From Fibrella forsythiae (GTDB lineage: Bacteria > Bacteroidota > Bacteroidia > Cytophagales > Spirosomataceae), in assembly GCF_017353175.1 (NCBI RefSeq), contig NZ_JAFMYW010000011.1, positions 62,001-126,000 of the forward strand: a stretch of DNA of 64,000 nt, written 5' to 3'. The notes beneath the pieces were generated by a model. That model had not been told where the DNA came from, ran no database searches, and saw only the letters and a list, made by a program, of their open reading frames with translations. Shown here piece by piece: positions 16,880 to 25,484 of the stretch. Position numbers and translations under genes: made by a program. Within the stretch, counting starts at the first letter, position 1. Each line of letters opens with the position of its first letter.

Positions 16880-16997
16880 TAGGAGTGTTGTTGATGGGTT
16901 GGCTGACGCCTGATTGCTTATATACGTGCCTTGACGGGAACACGATGTTTTACATATAACTGCCTACTCAGTATAAGGTTGTTTTCTACTCACAATT

Positions 16998-17873
16998 ATG
17001 ACGCTGCGCGCAATCTGGCTACATCTACGGCTACCCTTCTCCATTTACTTACTTCCCGTTTGCCTGTTTGCCATGACCCTAAGGCCGGGCATTACCGACT
17101 GGTGGCGAGCGATTTGGGTACTGCTGATCATTCATGTGCTGGTGTACCCGGCGGCCAATACGTTCAACAGTTATTACGACAAAGACGAAGGCAGCGTAAA
17201 CGGACTCGAAGCCCCGCCACCTGTCGATAGAACGTTATTCTGGGTATCGATGGGCCTCGAAGCGCTGGCTTTACTGGCGGGCGCGTTCATCAACGTGCAG
17301 TTCGTAGTGTTCATTCTGGTCTATGGCGCGTTCATGAAATGCTACAGCCACACAAGCATACGCATCAAGAAACGGCCCATTGCCAGTTGGCTGCTGATCA
17401 GTACGTTTCAGGGTGGATTCGTTTTCCTGATGACCTACATGATTCTGCAAAACGTGACATTCTATGATCTATTTGTCACGTCGAGCCAGATTGGGCTGGG
17501 GCTGGGTACGTTGATTTCGACGCTGAATATCCTGGCGTTGTACCCCGTTACGCAGGTGTATCAGCACGCCGAAGATGCCAGCCGGGGTGACCTCACCATT
17601 AGCCGACTGATGGGCGTTCGGGGTACGTTCATCAATGCATGGGTGTGTTTGCTGGCGTCGGGCGTTGGTTTTTTGATCTTCTATGAAGGCACCTGGCCGT
17701 TCTTCCTGATGATTGCGCTCACTACGCCCGGCGTCGTATACCTGGCTGCGCTGACCTACCGCGTGTGGCAAAACCCTGCTGCGGCCGATTACCGCGCTGC
17801 CATGTGGATGACCCGCCTCACCGGTTGGGGTATGAATATTTTCTTCCTGATCATGCTGGCGTACAAGTCGTAA
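16998..17873 (+). CDS. UbiA-family prenyltransferase
   Basis: A 291-residue integral membrane prenyltransferase with about eight helices. The first Asp-rich site is NSYYDKDEGSVNGLE, a variant of N-x-x-x-D-x-x-x-D in which the first Asp of the usual N-D pair is Ser. The second is YQHAEDASRGDLTISRLMG, matching the D-x-x-x-x-D-x-x-x-G pattern that binds diphosphate through magnesium. It would transfer an isoprenoid chain to an aromatic acceptor. Divergence from the polyketide synthase gene suggests a shared regulatory region (16880-16997) and that the synthase product is the acceptor; both are inference. Confidence 0.85.
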   Translation: MTLRAIWLHLRLPFSIYLLPVCLFAMTLRPGITDWWRAIWVLLIIHVLVYPAANTFNSYYDKDEGSVNGLEAPPPVDRTLFWVSMGLEALALLAGAFINVQFVVFILVYGAFMKCYSHTSIRIKKRPIASWLLISTFQGGFVFLMTYMILQNVTFYDLFVTSSQIGLGLGTLISTLNILALYPVTQVYQHAEDASRGDLTISRLMGVRGTFINAWVCLLASGVGFLIFYEGTWPFFLMIALTTPGVVYLAALTYRVWQNPAAADYRAAMWMTRLTGWGMNIFFLIMLAYKS

Positions 17874-17961
17874 CTAGTTCTTAGCAGGCGCTTGTTTGGC
17901 CTATCCGCTGGTCATTGTCTGGAAAACAATGCGCCGATCCGTATCGCCACGTCTCGATTGA

Positions 17962-19299
17962 TCAGGTACGTTGCCGCCAAAACCAGTAAAACGGAACGCC
18001 TGTTGCCATCAGGGCGAGGCCGGTCAGGGCTTCGCGGGGTTGGTTGATCAGGGTTAGGCTAACCAGACCCGCGCAGAAAAGAGCGAACAGGGCTGGCACA
18101 ACTGGGTAGCCAACAACCCGATAGGGGCGGGGTAACTCGGGATGTTTCCGGCGAAGAATCAGTACGCCCAACGCGGTGGATCCGTAGAAGAGAAACGACG
18201 CAAAAATCAGCATATCCGTTAGCTGATCGAACGTACCTGACCACACCAGCGCCACCGACCAGATGCCTTGCAGAAAAATGGCGACAGACGGCGTCTGGTA
18301 CTGGTCGTGGATACGGGCGGCTGAACGGAAGAACACCCCGTCGCGCGCCATGGCGTAAAAAATCCGGGCCGACATCAGAATCGACGCATTGGTGGAATTG
18401 AAGGTCGTTACCAGAATCAGGCACGAAATGAACGCCGCGCCAACCCAGCCCCCCGCCTGCCGTACCACTTCGACCGCCGCAATTTTATTCGGCAACTGGG
18501 CAAGTTGAGCCAGCCTATCAATGGGTAATACGTAGAGGTAAATGGTGTTGAGCAACAGGTAAATGCCCATGACAATACCCGTACCGATGCCCAGAGCGAG
18601 CGGAATTGTCCGTTGCGGATTTTTGACCTCCTCGCCGATGAAGCCGATGTAATTCCAGCCTTCGTAGCCCCAGAAAGCGCCCAGCATGGCCAGGGTAATA
18701 GCGTTGAGCAAATCGGGGTTTGAGCTGGTCAGGTGGCCCGGCTGAATCAGATGGGCCACGTCTCCGGTTTGCGCCCGAAAGCCGATCAGGAGAATCACGG
18801 CTACGGCACCAAACATCAGGTACGTTAGCGTTCGACTTAGCCCTTCGGCAAACGAAACGCCCCGGTAATTGATCCAGCTTAGCCCCAGAATCAGTCCGGA
18901 AGCAATGGCTTTAATAGCCCAGCCAGCCGACTCGTCAGACAGGCCCATTACAGGCACCAGCGATTGACCGAAGACGTAAGCCAGCGCCGCAATGGTAGCC
19001 GTTTTCATGACGGCGAAACTGCCCCAGCCGTAGAGGAACGCGAAAAAACGACCGTACACTTTCTGGTAATACACATACTCACCCCCTGATTCAGGAAACA
19101 TACCAGCCATTTCGGCATTGCTCAGTGCACCGGCCAGACTAATGATGCCCGCCCCGACCCAGCAGCCCAGCACCAGCAGAGGTGAACCCAGTTCAGCCGC
19201 CATCGGAGCCACTTTCTTGAATGCCCCGGAGCCAACGATACCACTCACTACCAGTAAAATAGCTGACCGAAGAGTAATAGTGCGGGCGAGTTTCATCAT
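17962..19299 (-). CDS. APC-superfamily amino acid permease
   Basis: A 445-residue permease with about twelve membrane helices. The first contains the unwound substrate-binding motif SGIVGSGAFKKVAP; a canonical FPESGGEYVYYQKVYG follows helix 2, and GFIGEEVKNPQRTIP sits near helix 6. The closest resemblance is to LAT/SteT-type exchangers. It is the last gene of a same-strand run reading dgcN, dgcA, DUF3445, permease, so amino-acid (possibly D-glutamate) uptake is a reasonable suggestion. A small intercistronic hairpin (19309-19339) separates it from the DUF3445 gene. Substrate unproven. Confidence 0.9.
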   Translation of the reverse strand: MMKLARTITLRSAILLVVSGIVGSGAFKKVAPMAAELGSPLLVLGCWVGAGIISLAGALSNAEMAGMFPESGGEYVYYQKVYGRFFAFLYGWGSFAVMKTATIAALAYVFGQSLVPVMGLSDESAGWAIKAIASGLILGLSWINYRGVSFAEGLSRTLTYLMFGAVAVILLIGFRAQTGDVAHLIQPGHLTSSNPDLLNAITLAMLGAFWGYEGWNYIGFIGEEVKNPQRTIPLALGIGTGIVMGIYLLLNTIYLYVLPIDRLAQLAQLPNKIAAVEVVRQAGGWVGAAFISCLILVTTFNSTNASILMSARIFYAMARDGVFFRSAARIHDQYQTPSVAIFLQGIWSVALVWSGTFDQLTDMLIFASFLFYGSTALGVLILRRKHPELPRPYRVVGYPVVPALFALFCAGLVSLTLINQPREALTGLALMATGVPFYWFWRQRT

Positions 19300-19308
19300 T
19301 GAGGGAGT

Positions 19309-19339
19309 TGTAGCGCCGAAGCTCCAGCTCGGCGCTACA
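19309..19339. other. Intercistronic hairpin ahead of the permease gene
   Basis: TGTAGCGCCGA at 19309-19319 pairs perfectly with TCGGCGCTACA at 19329-19339 around a 9-base loop. It lies between the DUF3445 stop and the permease ATG. There is no T-tract on either side, so an mRNA-processing or attenuation role is as likely as termination. Confidence 0.55.
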
Positions 19340-19341
19340 GG

Positions 19342-20262
19342 CTAAGCGCTTTTCAGGTACGTTAGTAAGGGCCGCATGAACGGCGTCATGCCTTTATAAT
19401 CGAGCATGGCGGGGGGCGTGGTGCTGAACACTTGTAAGAGCCGGGTTGCGGCGTCGGGGCGGGCGGCTATTTCGGCGGCTAGTATATTCTGGTAGGTGTG
19501 AATGCCGAATAAAATAGCACCCGATGTTGGAAGCCGTGTCAGCGTTTGCCGTTCAAGCCGGAGGTATAGTTGGTTGCCAATCGTTTCAGGGGTTAAGGTT
19601 GGTATGAGGTCGGCTATAAGTTGGTCGAGGGCGGGTGTCTGTCGGCTGGTCATGTCGAGCTGGTCGGTGATTTTTACGCTCCAGTTCATGCGCCACACCG
19701 GGCGACCAACGGGCAGGCGTTCCATGAGTTTCTGTGCGGCCTGTATCATCGGCGATACAATCGGTACAATCGGCGCGTGAATCTGCCAGAAAGGAAGCCC
19801 TACTTTCTCGTCGAGGCACCAGCCATTACCAAAGCAAAGCTGTCCACCAATCAGCGTCGATTCCGGCCCCGTCAGAAGCACCAGATCTTCCTGCACCTGC
19901 CGCCCGACCCAATCAAGGGGGGCGTTGGGTAACGTACCTGAATCTCCAATCGTAAACGTCGCTTCTTCGTTGAGCAGGTGGTTCGCCCAGTGCCAGTGGT
20001 TGCCCTCCTGCCGTAGCGTAAACTGATCGGGATGAAAACGGGCGAGATTCTGGAGCACTAGTTCCAGCACCTCCCATTGCGCCGTTTCGTGGCCCGGCAG
20101 CATCTGGAAATAATAGTCTTGTAACTCAGCTAGTAGCTCCTTCTTCAGCGCGATTTCGGTCTGGTAATGGCCATCTACCTCAATCAGCCGGTCGCTTTCG
20201 AGCAGCGGAACCGTCCCCATCTTGTCATTAAAGCGTTGCCCGAAAGGAAAGTAGGGAAGCAT
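19342..20262 (-). CDS. DUF3445 heme-dependent oxidative N-demethylase-like protein
   Basis: A 306-residue protein of the DUF3445 family. The founding characterised member (HODM) is a heme- and flavin-associated oxidase that N-demethylates dimethylamine. Supporting stretches are the start PYFPFGQRF, a WVGRQVQEDLVLL segment, WQIHAPIVPIV, and the C-terminal RLERQTLTRLPTSGAILFGI followed by HTYQ. The family signature Arg-x-x-Leu-x-R-L-P...F-x-I-x-T-Y is clear. Whether the heme site is intact cannot be judged by eye. The ATG at 20262 directly follows the long RRYY hairpin separating it from dgcA, so its own translation may be affected by that structure. Confidence 0.82.
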   Translation of the reverse strand: MLPYFPFGQRFNDKMGTVPLLESDRLIEVDGHYQTEIALKKELLAELQDYYFQMLPGHETAQWEVLELVLQNLARFHPDQFTLRQEGNHWHWANHLLNEEATFTIGDSGTLPNAPLDWVGRQVQEDLVLLTGPESTLIGGQLCFGNGWCLDEKVGLPFWQIHAPIVPIVSPMIQAAQKLMERLPVGRPVWRMNWSVKITDQLDMTSRQTPALDQLIADLIPTLTPETIGNQLYLRLERQTLTRLPTSGAILFGIHTYQNILAAEIAARPDAATRLLQVFSTTPPAMLDYKGMTPFMRPLLTYLKSA

Positions 20263-20263
20263 G

Positions 20264-20536
20264 TGTGGTTGACTGGTTGATTGGTTAATTGGTTGATTGG
20301 TTAATTGGTTGACTGGTTGACTGGTTGTTGGTTGACTGGTTAGTTGGTTGGCTGGTTAGTCGGCTAATTACTCGCTGCGGGCTTAGGGCCGCCGATTAAC
20401 CAGTCAACTAACCAGTCAACCGATTAACCAGTCAACCGATTAACCAATCAACCGATTAACCAGTCAACCGATTAACCAATCAACCGATTAACCAGTCAAC
20501 CGATTAACCAGCCAACCAGTCAACCAGTCAACCAAT
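20264..20536. repeat. 273-bp RRYY inverted repeat with nested 16/32-bp periodicity
   Basis: The left part (20264-20358) is a GGTTGACT/GGTTAATT-type tandem run. A unique centre of about 35 bases follows (CGGCTAATTACTCGCTGCGG and on). The right part (20392-20536) is the inverted class, built of AACCAGTCAACCGATT and AACCAATCAACCGATT alternating, so the 8-bp repeat has expanded as 16- and 32-bp blocks. It occupies the whole gap between dgcA and the DUF3445 gene. The last dgcA codon (Gly) and its TGA lie inside it (20528-20534). Confidence 0.88.
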
Positions 20537-21598
20537 CCTAACAAGCCCCAGCCCGGCAGCGCCCGTTGGCCGCATTACGCCGTTCTCGACGGTAAACCCA
20601 CCCGAAACCACATCTTCGGCGAGATCGAAACTGCCGTCGAGGTCGAGGTAGCGGGTGTTGGGGCAGGCAAACGCCGCGTGGAGCGCCGCCGTGATGCTGA
20701 CACGGCTTTCGTCGTTACAGCCCCAGAATGCCGAAATGTGGGCTGTCCGGGCAATGTTGGCCATGGTCAGTGCGGCTCGGATACCCCCGCATTTCATCAG
20801 CTTGATGTTGTAAATACCGAAAGGCTGTGGCTCGTGCGTCAGGTTTACAGCCGCTTCCAGGTTTTTCAGCGATTCGTCGGCGGCAAACAGGCGGCGGAAG
20901 TCGGCAGGTAAGGCCAGTAACGTTTGTTCGCGCCCCACCACCATTGGCTGTTCAATGAGTTCGACATTGGCCAGTCTGGTTTTAGTCAGGAAAAGCCGGA
21001 GGTCTGCTAGTGAATACCCCTGGTTGGCGTCGACCCGAATGGTCACCTGATTGCCATAGGCTTCGCGCAGTTTGAGTACCCGTTCCACATCTTCCGACAC
21101 GTCCAGCCCTGTTTTCACTTTGAGCACCCGAAAGCCCAGTTGCACGTATGCAGCGGCTTCGATCAATGTGTCGGTTACGTCCATAATACCGATCGTGACC
21201 GAGGTAGGGAGTGCCTGATGCCGCTGCCCGAAGAAGGCGACCACCGGCACGCCCAGAAACTGCCCAAAAGCATCGTGGAGGGCAATATCGATGGCGGCTA
21301 ACGTACCTGGCAGATTCGGGAAACGTCCGCTGGCTTCGTCGATGAGGGCGTTAAAAAGCCGGATATCACGGCCAACGAAGCTGTTTATCCAGTCGCTTTG
21401 CAGATTCTGCATTGTCTGCTCAGGTGATTCACCCACGACATCGGGGTCTGGATTGGCCGCGCCCAGACCAATCATACCATTGTCAAGCTCGATTTCCAGG
21501 AAGACATTGTCAACGTCCGTTGTGGTCTGGTAGGCAATGGTGTATGGCTTGGTCAGGGCCAGGTTGCGGCGGTACGACCGAACAGCTTTAATGCGCAT
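20528..21598 (-). CDS. dgcA: Enolase-superfamily epimerase, probable N-acetyl-D-glutamate racemase DgcA (or dipeptide epimerase)
   Basis: A 356-residue enolase-superfamily enzyme that abstracts an alpha-proton with two Lys bases. Visible are the K-x-K pair (VLKVKTG), metal ligands in RVDANQGY, VELIEQP and FAADES, the second Lys in YNIKLMKCGGI, and the D-L-D-G...D-L-A-E-D end. These belong to the L-Ala-D/L-Glu epimerase branch. Beside a DUF1611 gene this class has been described as DgcA, which racemises N-acetyl-D-glutamate for D-glutamate use. Its start overlaps the end of dgcN by 11 bases, so the two are translationally coupled. The stop codon lies inside the RRYY repeat. Dipeptide epimerase activity on murein peptides remains the alternative. 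Confidence 0.85.
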   Translation of the reverse strand: MRIKAVRSYRRNLALTKPYTIAYQTTTDVDNVFLEIELDNGMIGLGAANPDPDVVGESPEQTMQNLQSDWINSFVGRDIRLFNALIDEASGRFPNLPGTLAAIDIALHDAFGQFLGVPVVAFFGQRHQALPTSVTIGIMDVTDTLIEAAAYVQLGFRVLKVKTGLDVSEDVERVLKLREAYGNQVTIRVDANQGYSLADLRLFLTKTRLANVELIEQPMVVGREQTLLALPADFRRLFAADESLKNLEAAVNLTHEPQPFGIYNIKLMKCGGIRAALTMANIARTAHISAFWGCNDESRVSITAALHAAFACPNTRYLDLDGSFDLAEDVVSGGFTVENGVMRPTGAAGLGLVRIG

Positions 21599-22652
21599 GA
21601 ACTGTGGTAATTAATTGCTGAATAAGGGGTAAAATCGGCTCCACACCTTCTTCGAGCGGAAGCAAAACGGGGATGCCAAGGCGCTCCGTGTATTCTTTTT
21701 GATAAGCGAACACTTCATCGCGACTACACCCTTCTGTGTTCAGCGCCAACGCCATAACCGTGGCACCATACGCCTGAATCAGGGTGATTTCCGTTTCTAC
21801 GGGTGGAATCTTTCCCCAGTCTGGATTATGATCGTAATAGGTACGTTTGGGGGCGTGAACCAGCACAACCTGCCGCGCATGGCCCGATACCAGAAATTCG
21901 GAGCCGCACGGCCCACTCGGGTTTCGCAGCGATGCCTGCCCTTCAATGAGTAGCAGATCGGCACCCGTTTCGCGCCAGCAGGAGACCAGCGCATGTTCCA
22001 GCTCGCCCGATACGAAATCGTTCAGCGTTGAGTCGAACACGAAACCGTGCGTCACGCCCTGAAGCCAGCCAGTCTGGCCCGTATAGATCATCTGAGCGTT
22101 TACACCCTTTTGGGCGCAGGCTTCGCGAATCAACCGGGCGGTGGTGCGTTTACCCAGGGCGCAATCGGTGCCCAGCACGGCAATGATCGGTGCGGTAATC
22201 TGATTGATCTCACCCGTCCAGAAGTGCAGTTCGTGGCGTGGTTTAGGCCGGCGAACGTCAATCAGATGCCCACCGTATTGCGTCGATAGCGCGACTAATT
22301 CCGGCTTGTCGTTCAGAAATTCGTGCAACCCGTTGACGATCGACAGGCCCCGTTCAAGACAGTGCCTGATGTCATGGAGCATGTTTGGCGGCAGTACCCC
22401 ACCAACGGTTGCTACGGCAACAATGGCGTAATCGACTGCGCCAAGCTGAGCCAGTGCCCCGTCAACGGAGTCGAAAATGGGCATGTTTCGGGCGTGTCCG
22501 TCGAGCAGCGTACCTGCGTCCTGTCCGGCGGTGGGTACGTCAACAACGCCGACAACCTGGTAGCGGTCTGTACTCCGAATCAGGCCGTGTGCCGTTTTGG
22601 CGTCGGAGGTGGTCAGTAAGCCATCAGTGAGCAGAATAGCTCTATTTGCCAT
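21588..22652 (-). CDS. dgcN: DUF1611 P-loop protein, probable D-glutamate N-acetyltransferase DgcN
   Basis: A 354-residue DUF1611 protein. A Rossmann-like N-terminal half (VVGVVDVPTAGQDAGTLL, YAIVAVATVGG) precedes a nucleotide-binding half with the loop GTDCALGKRTTARLIREA, DLLLIEGQASLRNPSG and NTEGCSRDEV. DUF1611 next to an enolase-family epimerase matches the DgcN-DgcA pair described for D-glutamate catabolism, in which DgcN acetylates D-glutamate and DgcA racemises the product. It is the first gene of a probable operon with dgcA, the DUF3445 gene and the permease gene, and is divergent from the D-aminoacylase fusion gene. The specific activity is inferred from that pairing. Confidence 0.82.
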   Translation of the reverse strand: MANRAILLTDGLLTTSDAKTAHGLIRSTDRYQVVGVVDVPTAGQDAGTLLDGHARNMPIFDSVDGALAQLGAVDYAIVAVATVGGVLPPNMLHDIRHCLERGLSIVNGLHEFLNDKPELVALSTQYGGHLIDVRRPKPRHELHFWTGEINQITAPIIAVLGTDCALGKRTTARLIREACAQKGVNAQMIYTGQTGWLQGVTHGFVFDSTLNDFVSGELEHALVSCWRETGADLLLIEGQASLRNPSGPCGSEFLVSGHARQVVLVHAPKRTYYDHNPDWGKIPPVETEITLIQAYGATVMALALNTEGCSRDEVFAYQKEYTERLGIPVLLPLEEGVEPILPLIQQLITTVHAH

Positions 22653-22840
22653 TTTAAGGATAGTTGATAAGGGGATCGATTGATCAAGTGGTTTCTGTTT
22701 TGTACGTAGCGCGAAACCAAGTCAACGCTAAAGCATTTACACCAAATACGATGTAAAACTGGTTTTCTGGGGTAATATGGCCATTTTGCCTAAATAAATC
22801 GATAGTGATTTTTACGGTCATCCGATTAATCCCATCCATC

Positions 22841-25279
22841 ATGAACCGCCGTCGTATCTGTTTACCGTTTCTATCCTTTCTACTTACCTGGGTTGGTACG
22901 CAGGCGCAGTCCACGAATCAACCCCTGTCGAAACAACTGAAAACGGTTGACTCTGTGCTGACGATACTGCACAATCAGGCGATGTTCAACGGGGTTGTTC
23001 TGGTGGCAGAGGGTGGCAAGGTGGTGTACAAGAAGGCGCTCGGTACGATGAATATCACCACGAACGAGCCGTTGACGACCAGTTCGGCATTCAATCTGGC
23101 ATCCGTGTCGAAGCAGTTTATCGCGATGCTGATCATGCAGTTACAGGAAAAAGGCAAGCTGCGGTACGACGACCCCGTACAGACGTACCTGCCCGATTTC
23201 CCTTACCCGGCCATCACGGTACGACACCTGCTGACCCACACGTCCGGCCTGCCCGAGTACTTCGATCTGGCCCAGCAGTACACCGGTCCGCTCGATACGC
23301 TGACCAATGCTGGTATGCTCAAACTGCTCCACGACCATAAACCGGCCCTTATCTTTCAACCCGGCGACCGCTGGGAGTACTGCAATACGGGGTACGTGCT
23401 GCTAGGGTCAATCATCAAAAAGCTGGCGGGAATGCCCGTTGAGCGTTTTTTCGAGCAGCAGATTGTTCGGCCGCTGAACCTCAAAAACACATACATCTAC
23501 TACCTCAACAGCGGCACAATGCCCCATAACCGGGTGCATGGGTTTAGGCGTGGAGATGGTAAAAACCGGCCGAATGATCTGATCCGGATTGACGGCGTTA
23601 TCGGTGATGGCAATGTGTATTCGTCGGCCGACGATTTATTGGCCTGGGATCAGGCGTTATATGCCGGGAAACTACTGAAAGCCAGCACGCTTCGTGAAGC
23701 CTTTTTGCCTGTTAAGCTCAATAACGGCACAACGTACCCGTACGGATTTGGCTGGTTCATTAACGAAGGCGGGAACGTGCTGGCGCATACGGGTAGCTGG
23801 GTAGGATTTCGGAACCTGATTGTCCGGTATGTCCAAAAAAAGCAGACGCTGATCGTGCTGACCAGCGGTACCAATGAGTTGGCGCGTGGTGTCGTTCGTG
23901 ACATACTGGATGGGAAAAGGCCAGTCCTCTCCAAAACGCAGTTGATTGCCAACGTCCGGCTGGTCGATGGTACAGGTACGCCATCGAGAAAAGCGTCTGT
24001 CCGTCTCCAAAACGACCGGATTCGGGAAGTGGGTGACCTCACAGCTTTTCCTGATGAACCTGTTACCGACGGACGTGGGTTGGTACTGGCCCCCGGCTTT
24101 ATCGACAGCCACAGTCACCACGGTTCTGGCCTGAAGCCCGATGCCCTGGCCGTAGTCAGTCAGGGAATCACCACCATCGTGGTAGGGCAGGATGGCAGCA
24201 GCACACCGATGGATACGTTGCAGGCCCGCCTGAACCAGCAGCCTGTGGCCGTGAACATGGCGAGCTATACCGGTCATGCTACGCTACGCCAACAGGCGAT
24301 GGGCATCAATGGGCTGTACCGAACCGCTAAACCCGATGAGTTGACGCGCATGAAAACGCTGCTCCGCGCCGACCTGGCTAGTGGTTCGCTGGGCCTGTCG
24401 ACGGGCCTGGAATATGAATCGGCCTTTTTCTCGAGTCGGGACGAAGTGATTCAACTGGCTCAGGTAGCAGCCGACTCGGGCGGACGGTACATGAGCCACA
24501 TCCGGAGTGAAGACATCACGATGGATGAGGCCATCGATGAGATCATTCAGATCGGTCGTATTACGAAAATGCCCGTCCTGATTTCGCACCTTAAAATTGC
24601 CCTGCGCGACCAATGGGGACAGTCGACCCGGCTACTGGCCCGGTTGGAGCAGGCCCGCTCCGAAGGCGTGAACATCACCGCCGATTGCTACCCGTACGAT
24701 TACTGGATGTCGACCCTGCGCGTGCTCTTCCCGAAGCGCGATTATACCAACCCGGCCAGCGCTGAATTTGCCGTGAACCAACTGTTCGATCCGTCGAAAT
24801 CCGTTTTGCTGCGCTTTGCCGCAAACCCGGCCTATGCTGGTAAAACGGTTGGCGATATTGCCGCGATTCGACAGGAGAACCCCGCCAGAACGTTGATGGG
24901 GCTGGTGGCAGAAGCGGCGGCGTTTTCAGAGAAAAACCCGGATGCCAGTGGCATTGAAGGCATCATGGGTAAGTCGATGGATGAGCCCGATGTGGCGAAT
25001 TTTCTGGCCTGGCCGCACACCAATATCTGTTCGGATGGCTCGAATGACGGTCACCCACGTGGCTATGGTGCGTTTACGCGGGTACTGGGCCGGTACGTTC
25101 GCGATCAGAAGTTGATGCCCCTCGAAACCGCGATCCAGAAGATGACGAGCCTCACCGCCGAACACCTGGGTTTGCGTGAGCGCGGCCTGATCACCCCCGG
25201 CTACTACGCCGATCTGGTGCTGTTCAACCCCGATACCGTTCAGGACAACGCCCGTATCGGCAATAACAAAGCCATTTAG
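22841..25279 (+). CDS. Secreted beta-lactamase-family / N-acyl-D-amino-acid deacylase fusion, ended early by TAG
   Basis: The ATG at 22841 gives a signal peptide (Arg-rich start, cleavage near TQAQS). The ATG at 22805 would spoil this. Residues ~30-365 form a class C beta-lactamase/DD-peptidase-like domain with S-V-S-K (in NLASVSKQF), Y-C-N and H-T-G-S motifs. Residues ~375-812 form an amidohydrolase of the D-aminoacylase type: APGFIDSHSHHGSG, HIRSED, ISHLKIALRDQWG, CSDGSNDGHPRG. Such fusions would cut D-residue-containing peptides and release free D-amino acids outside the cell. The frame stops at a TAG (25277-25279), but the same frame continues for 33 codons with the usual family ending. 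The gene is divergent from dgcN. Confidence 0.85.
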   Translation: MNRRRICLPFLSFLLTWVGTQAQSTNQPLSKQLKTVDSVLTILHNQAMFNGVVLVAEGGKVVYKKALGTMNITTNEPLTTSSAFNLASVSKQFIAMLIMQLQEKGKLRYDDPVQTYLPDFPYPAITVRHLLTHTSGLPEYFDLAQQYTGPLDTLTNAGMLKLLHDHKPALIFQPGDRWEYCNTGYVLLGSIIKKLAGMPVERFFEQQIVRPLNLKNTYIYYLNSGTMPHNRVHGFRRGDGKNRPNDLIRIDGVIGDGNVYSSADDLLAWDQALYAGKLLKASTLREAFLPVKLNNGTTYPYGFGWFINEGGNVLAHTGSWVGFRNLIVRYVQKKQTLIVLTSGTNELARGVVRDILDGKRPVLSKTQLIANVRLVDGTGTPSRKASVRLQNDRIREVGDLTAFPDEPVTDGRGLVLAPGFIDSHSHHGSGLKPDALAVVSQGITTIVVGQDGSSTPMDTLQARLNQQPVAVNMASYTGHATLRQQAMGINGLYRTAKPDELTRMKTLLRADLASGSLGLSTGLEYESAFFSSRDEVIQLAQVAADSGGRYMSHIRSEDITMDEAIDEIIQIGRITKMPVLISHLKIALRDQWGQSTRLLARLEQARSEGVNITADCYPYDYWMSTLRVLFPKRDYTNPASAEFAVNQLFDPSKSVLLRFAANPAYAGKTVGDIAAIRQENPARTLMGLVAEAAAFSEKNPDASGIEGIMGKSMDEPDVANFLAWPHTNICSDGSNDGHPRGYGAFTRVLGRYVRDQKLMPLETAIQKMTSLTAEHLGLRERGLITPGYYADLVLFNPDTVQDNARIGNNKAI

Positions 25280-25381
25280 ACCGGTATCGAGGCGGTGTGG
25301 GTAGCTGGGCAACTGGTCTACCAGAACCAGAAGCCAACGGGTGCTTATCCAGGTACGTTGATAAAACGAACCGCGAAATAA
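25280..25381 (+). pseudogene. In-frame continuation of the D-aminoacylase domain after the TAG
   Basis: After the TAG, 33 codons in the same frame read TGIEAVWVAGQLVYQNQKP then TGAYPGTLIKRTAK and end with TAA at 25379-25381. This is the normal C-terminus of N-acyl-D-amino-acid deacylases (…S-T-G-I-x-x-V-W-V-N-G-x…G-x-x-P-G). The TAG sits where the family usually has Ser, so a TCG to TAG change explains it. It is either a recent nonsense mutation, a sequence error, or a readthrough site. Confidence 0.75.
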
Positions 25382-25484
25382 GTCAGGTTACAACGTAACA
25401 GTATATAAGATGGATCTTGTAAGACGAACGGCACCTGATTTTTTCCGTACTTGAAAACCAGATATATACTTAAACCAGCACCCT

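Noticed and set aside
20392-20536. Regular direct repeats that could suggest a CRISPR array
   Set aside because: Units are 8/16/32-bp degenerate tandem repeats with no unique spacers, and a matching inverted arm exists. No cas genes are nearby.
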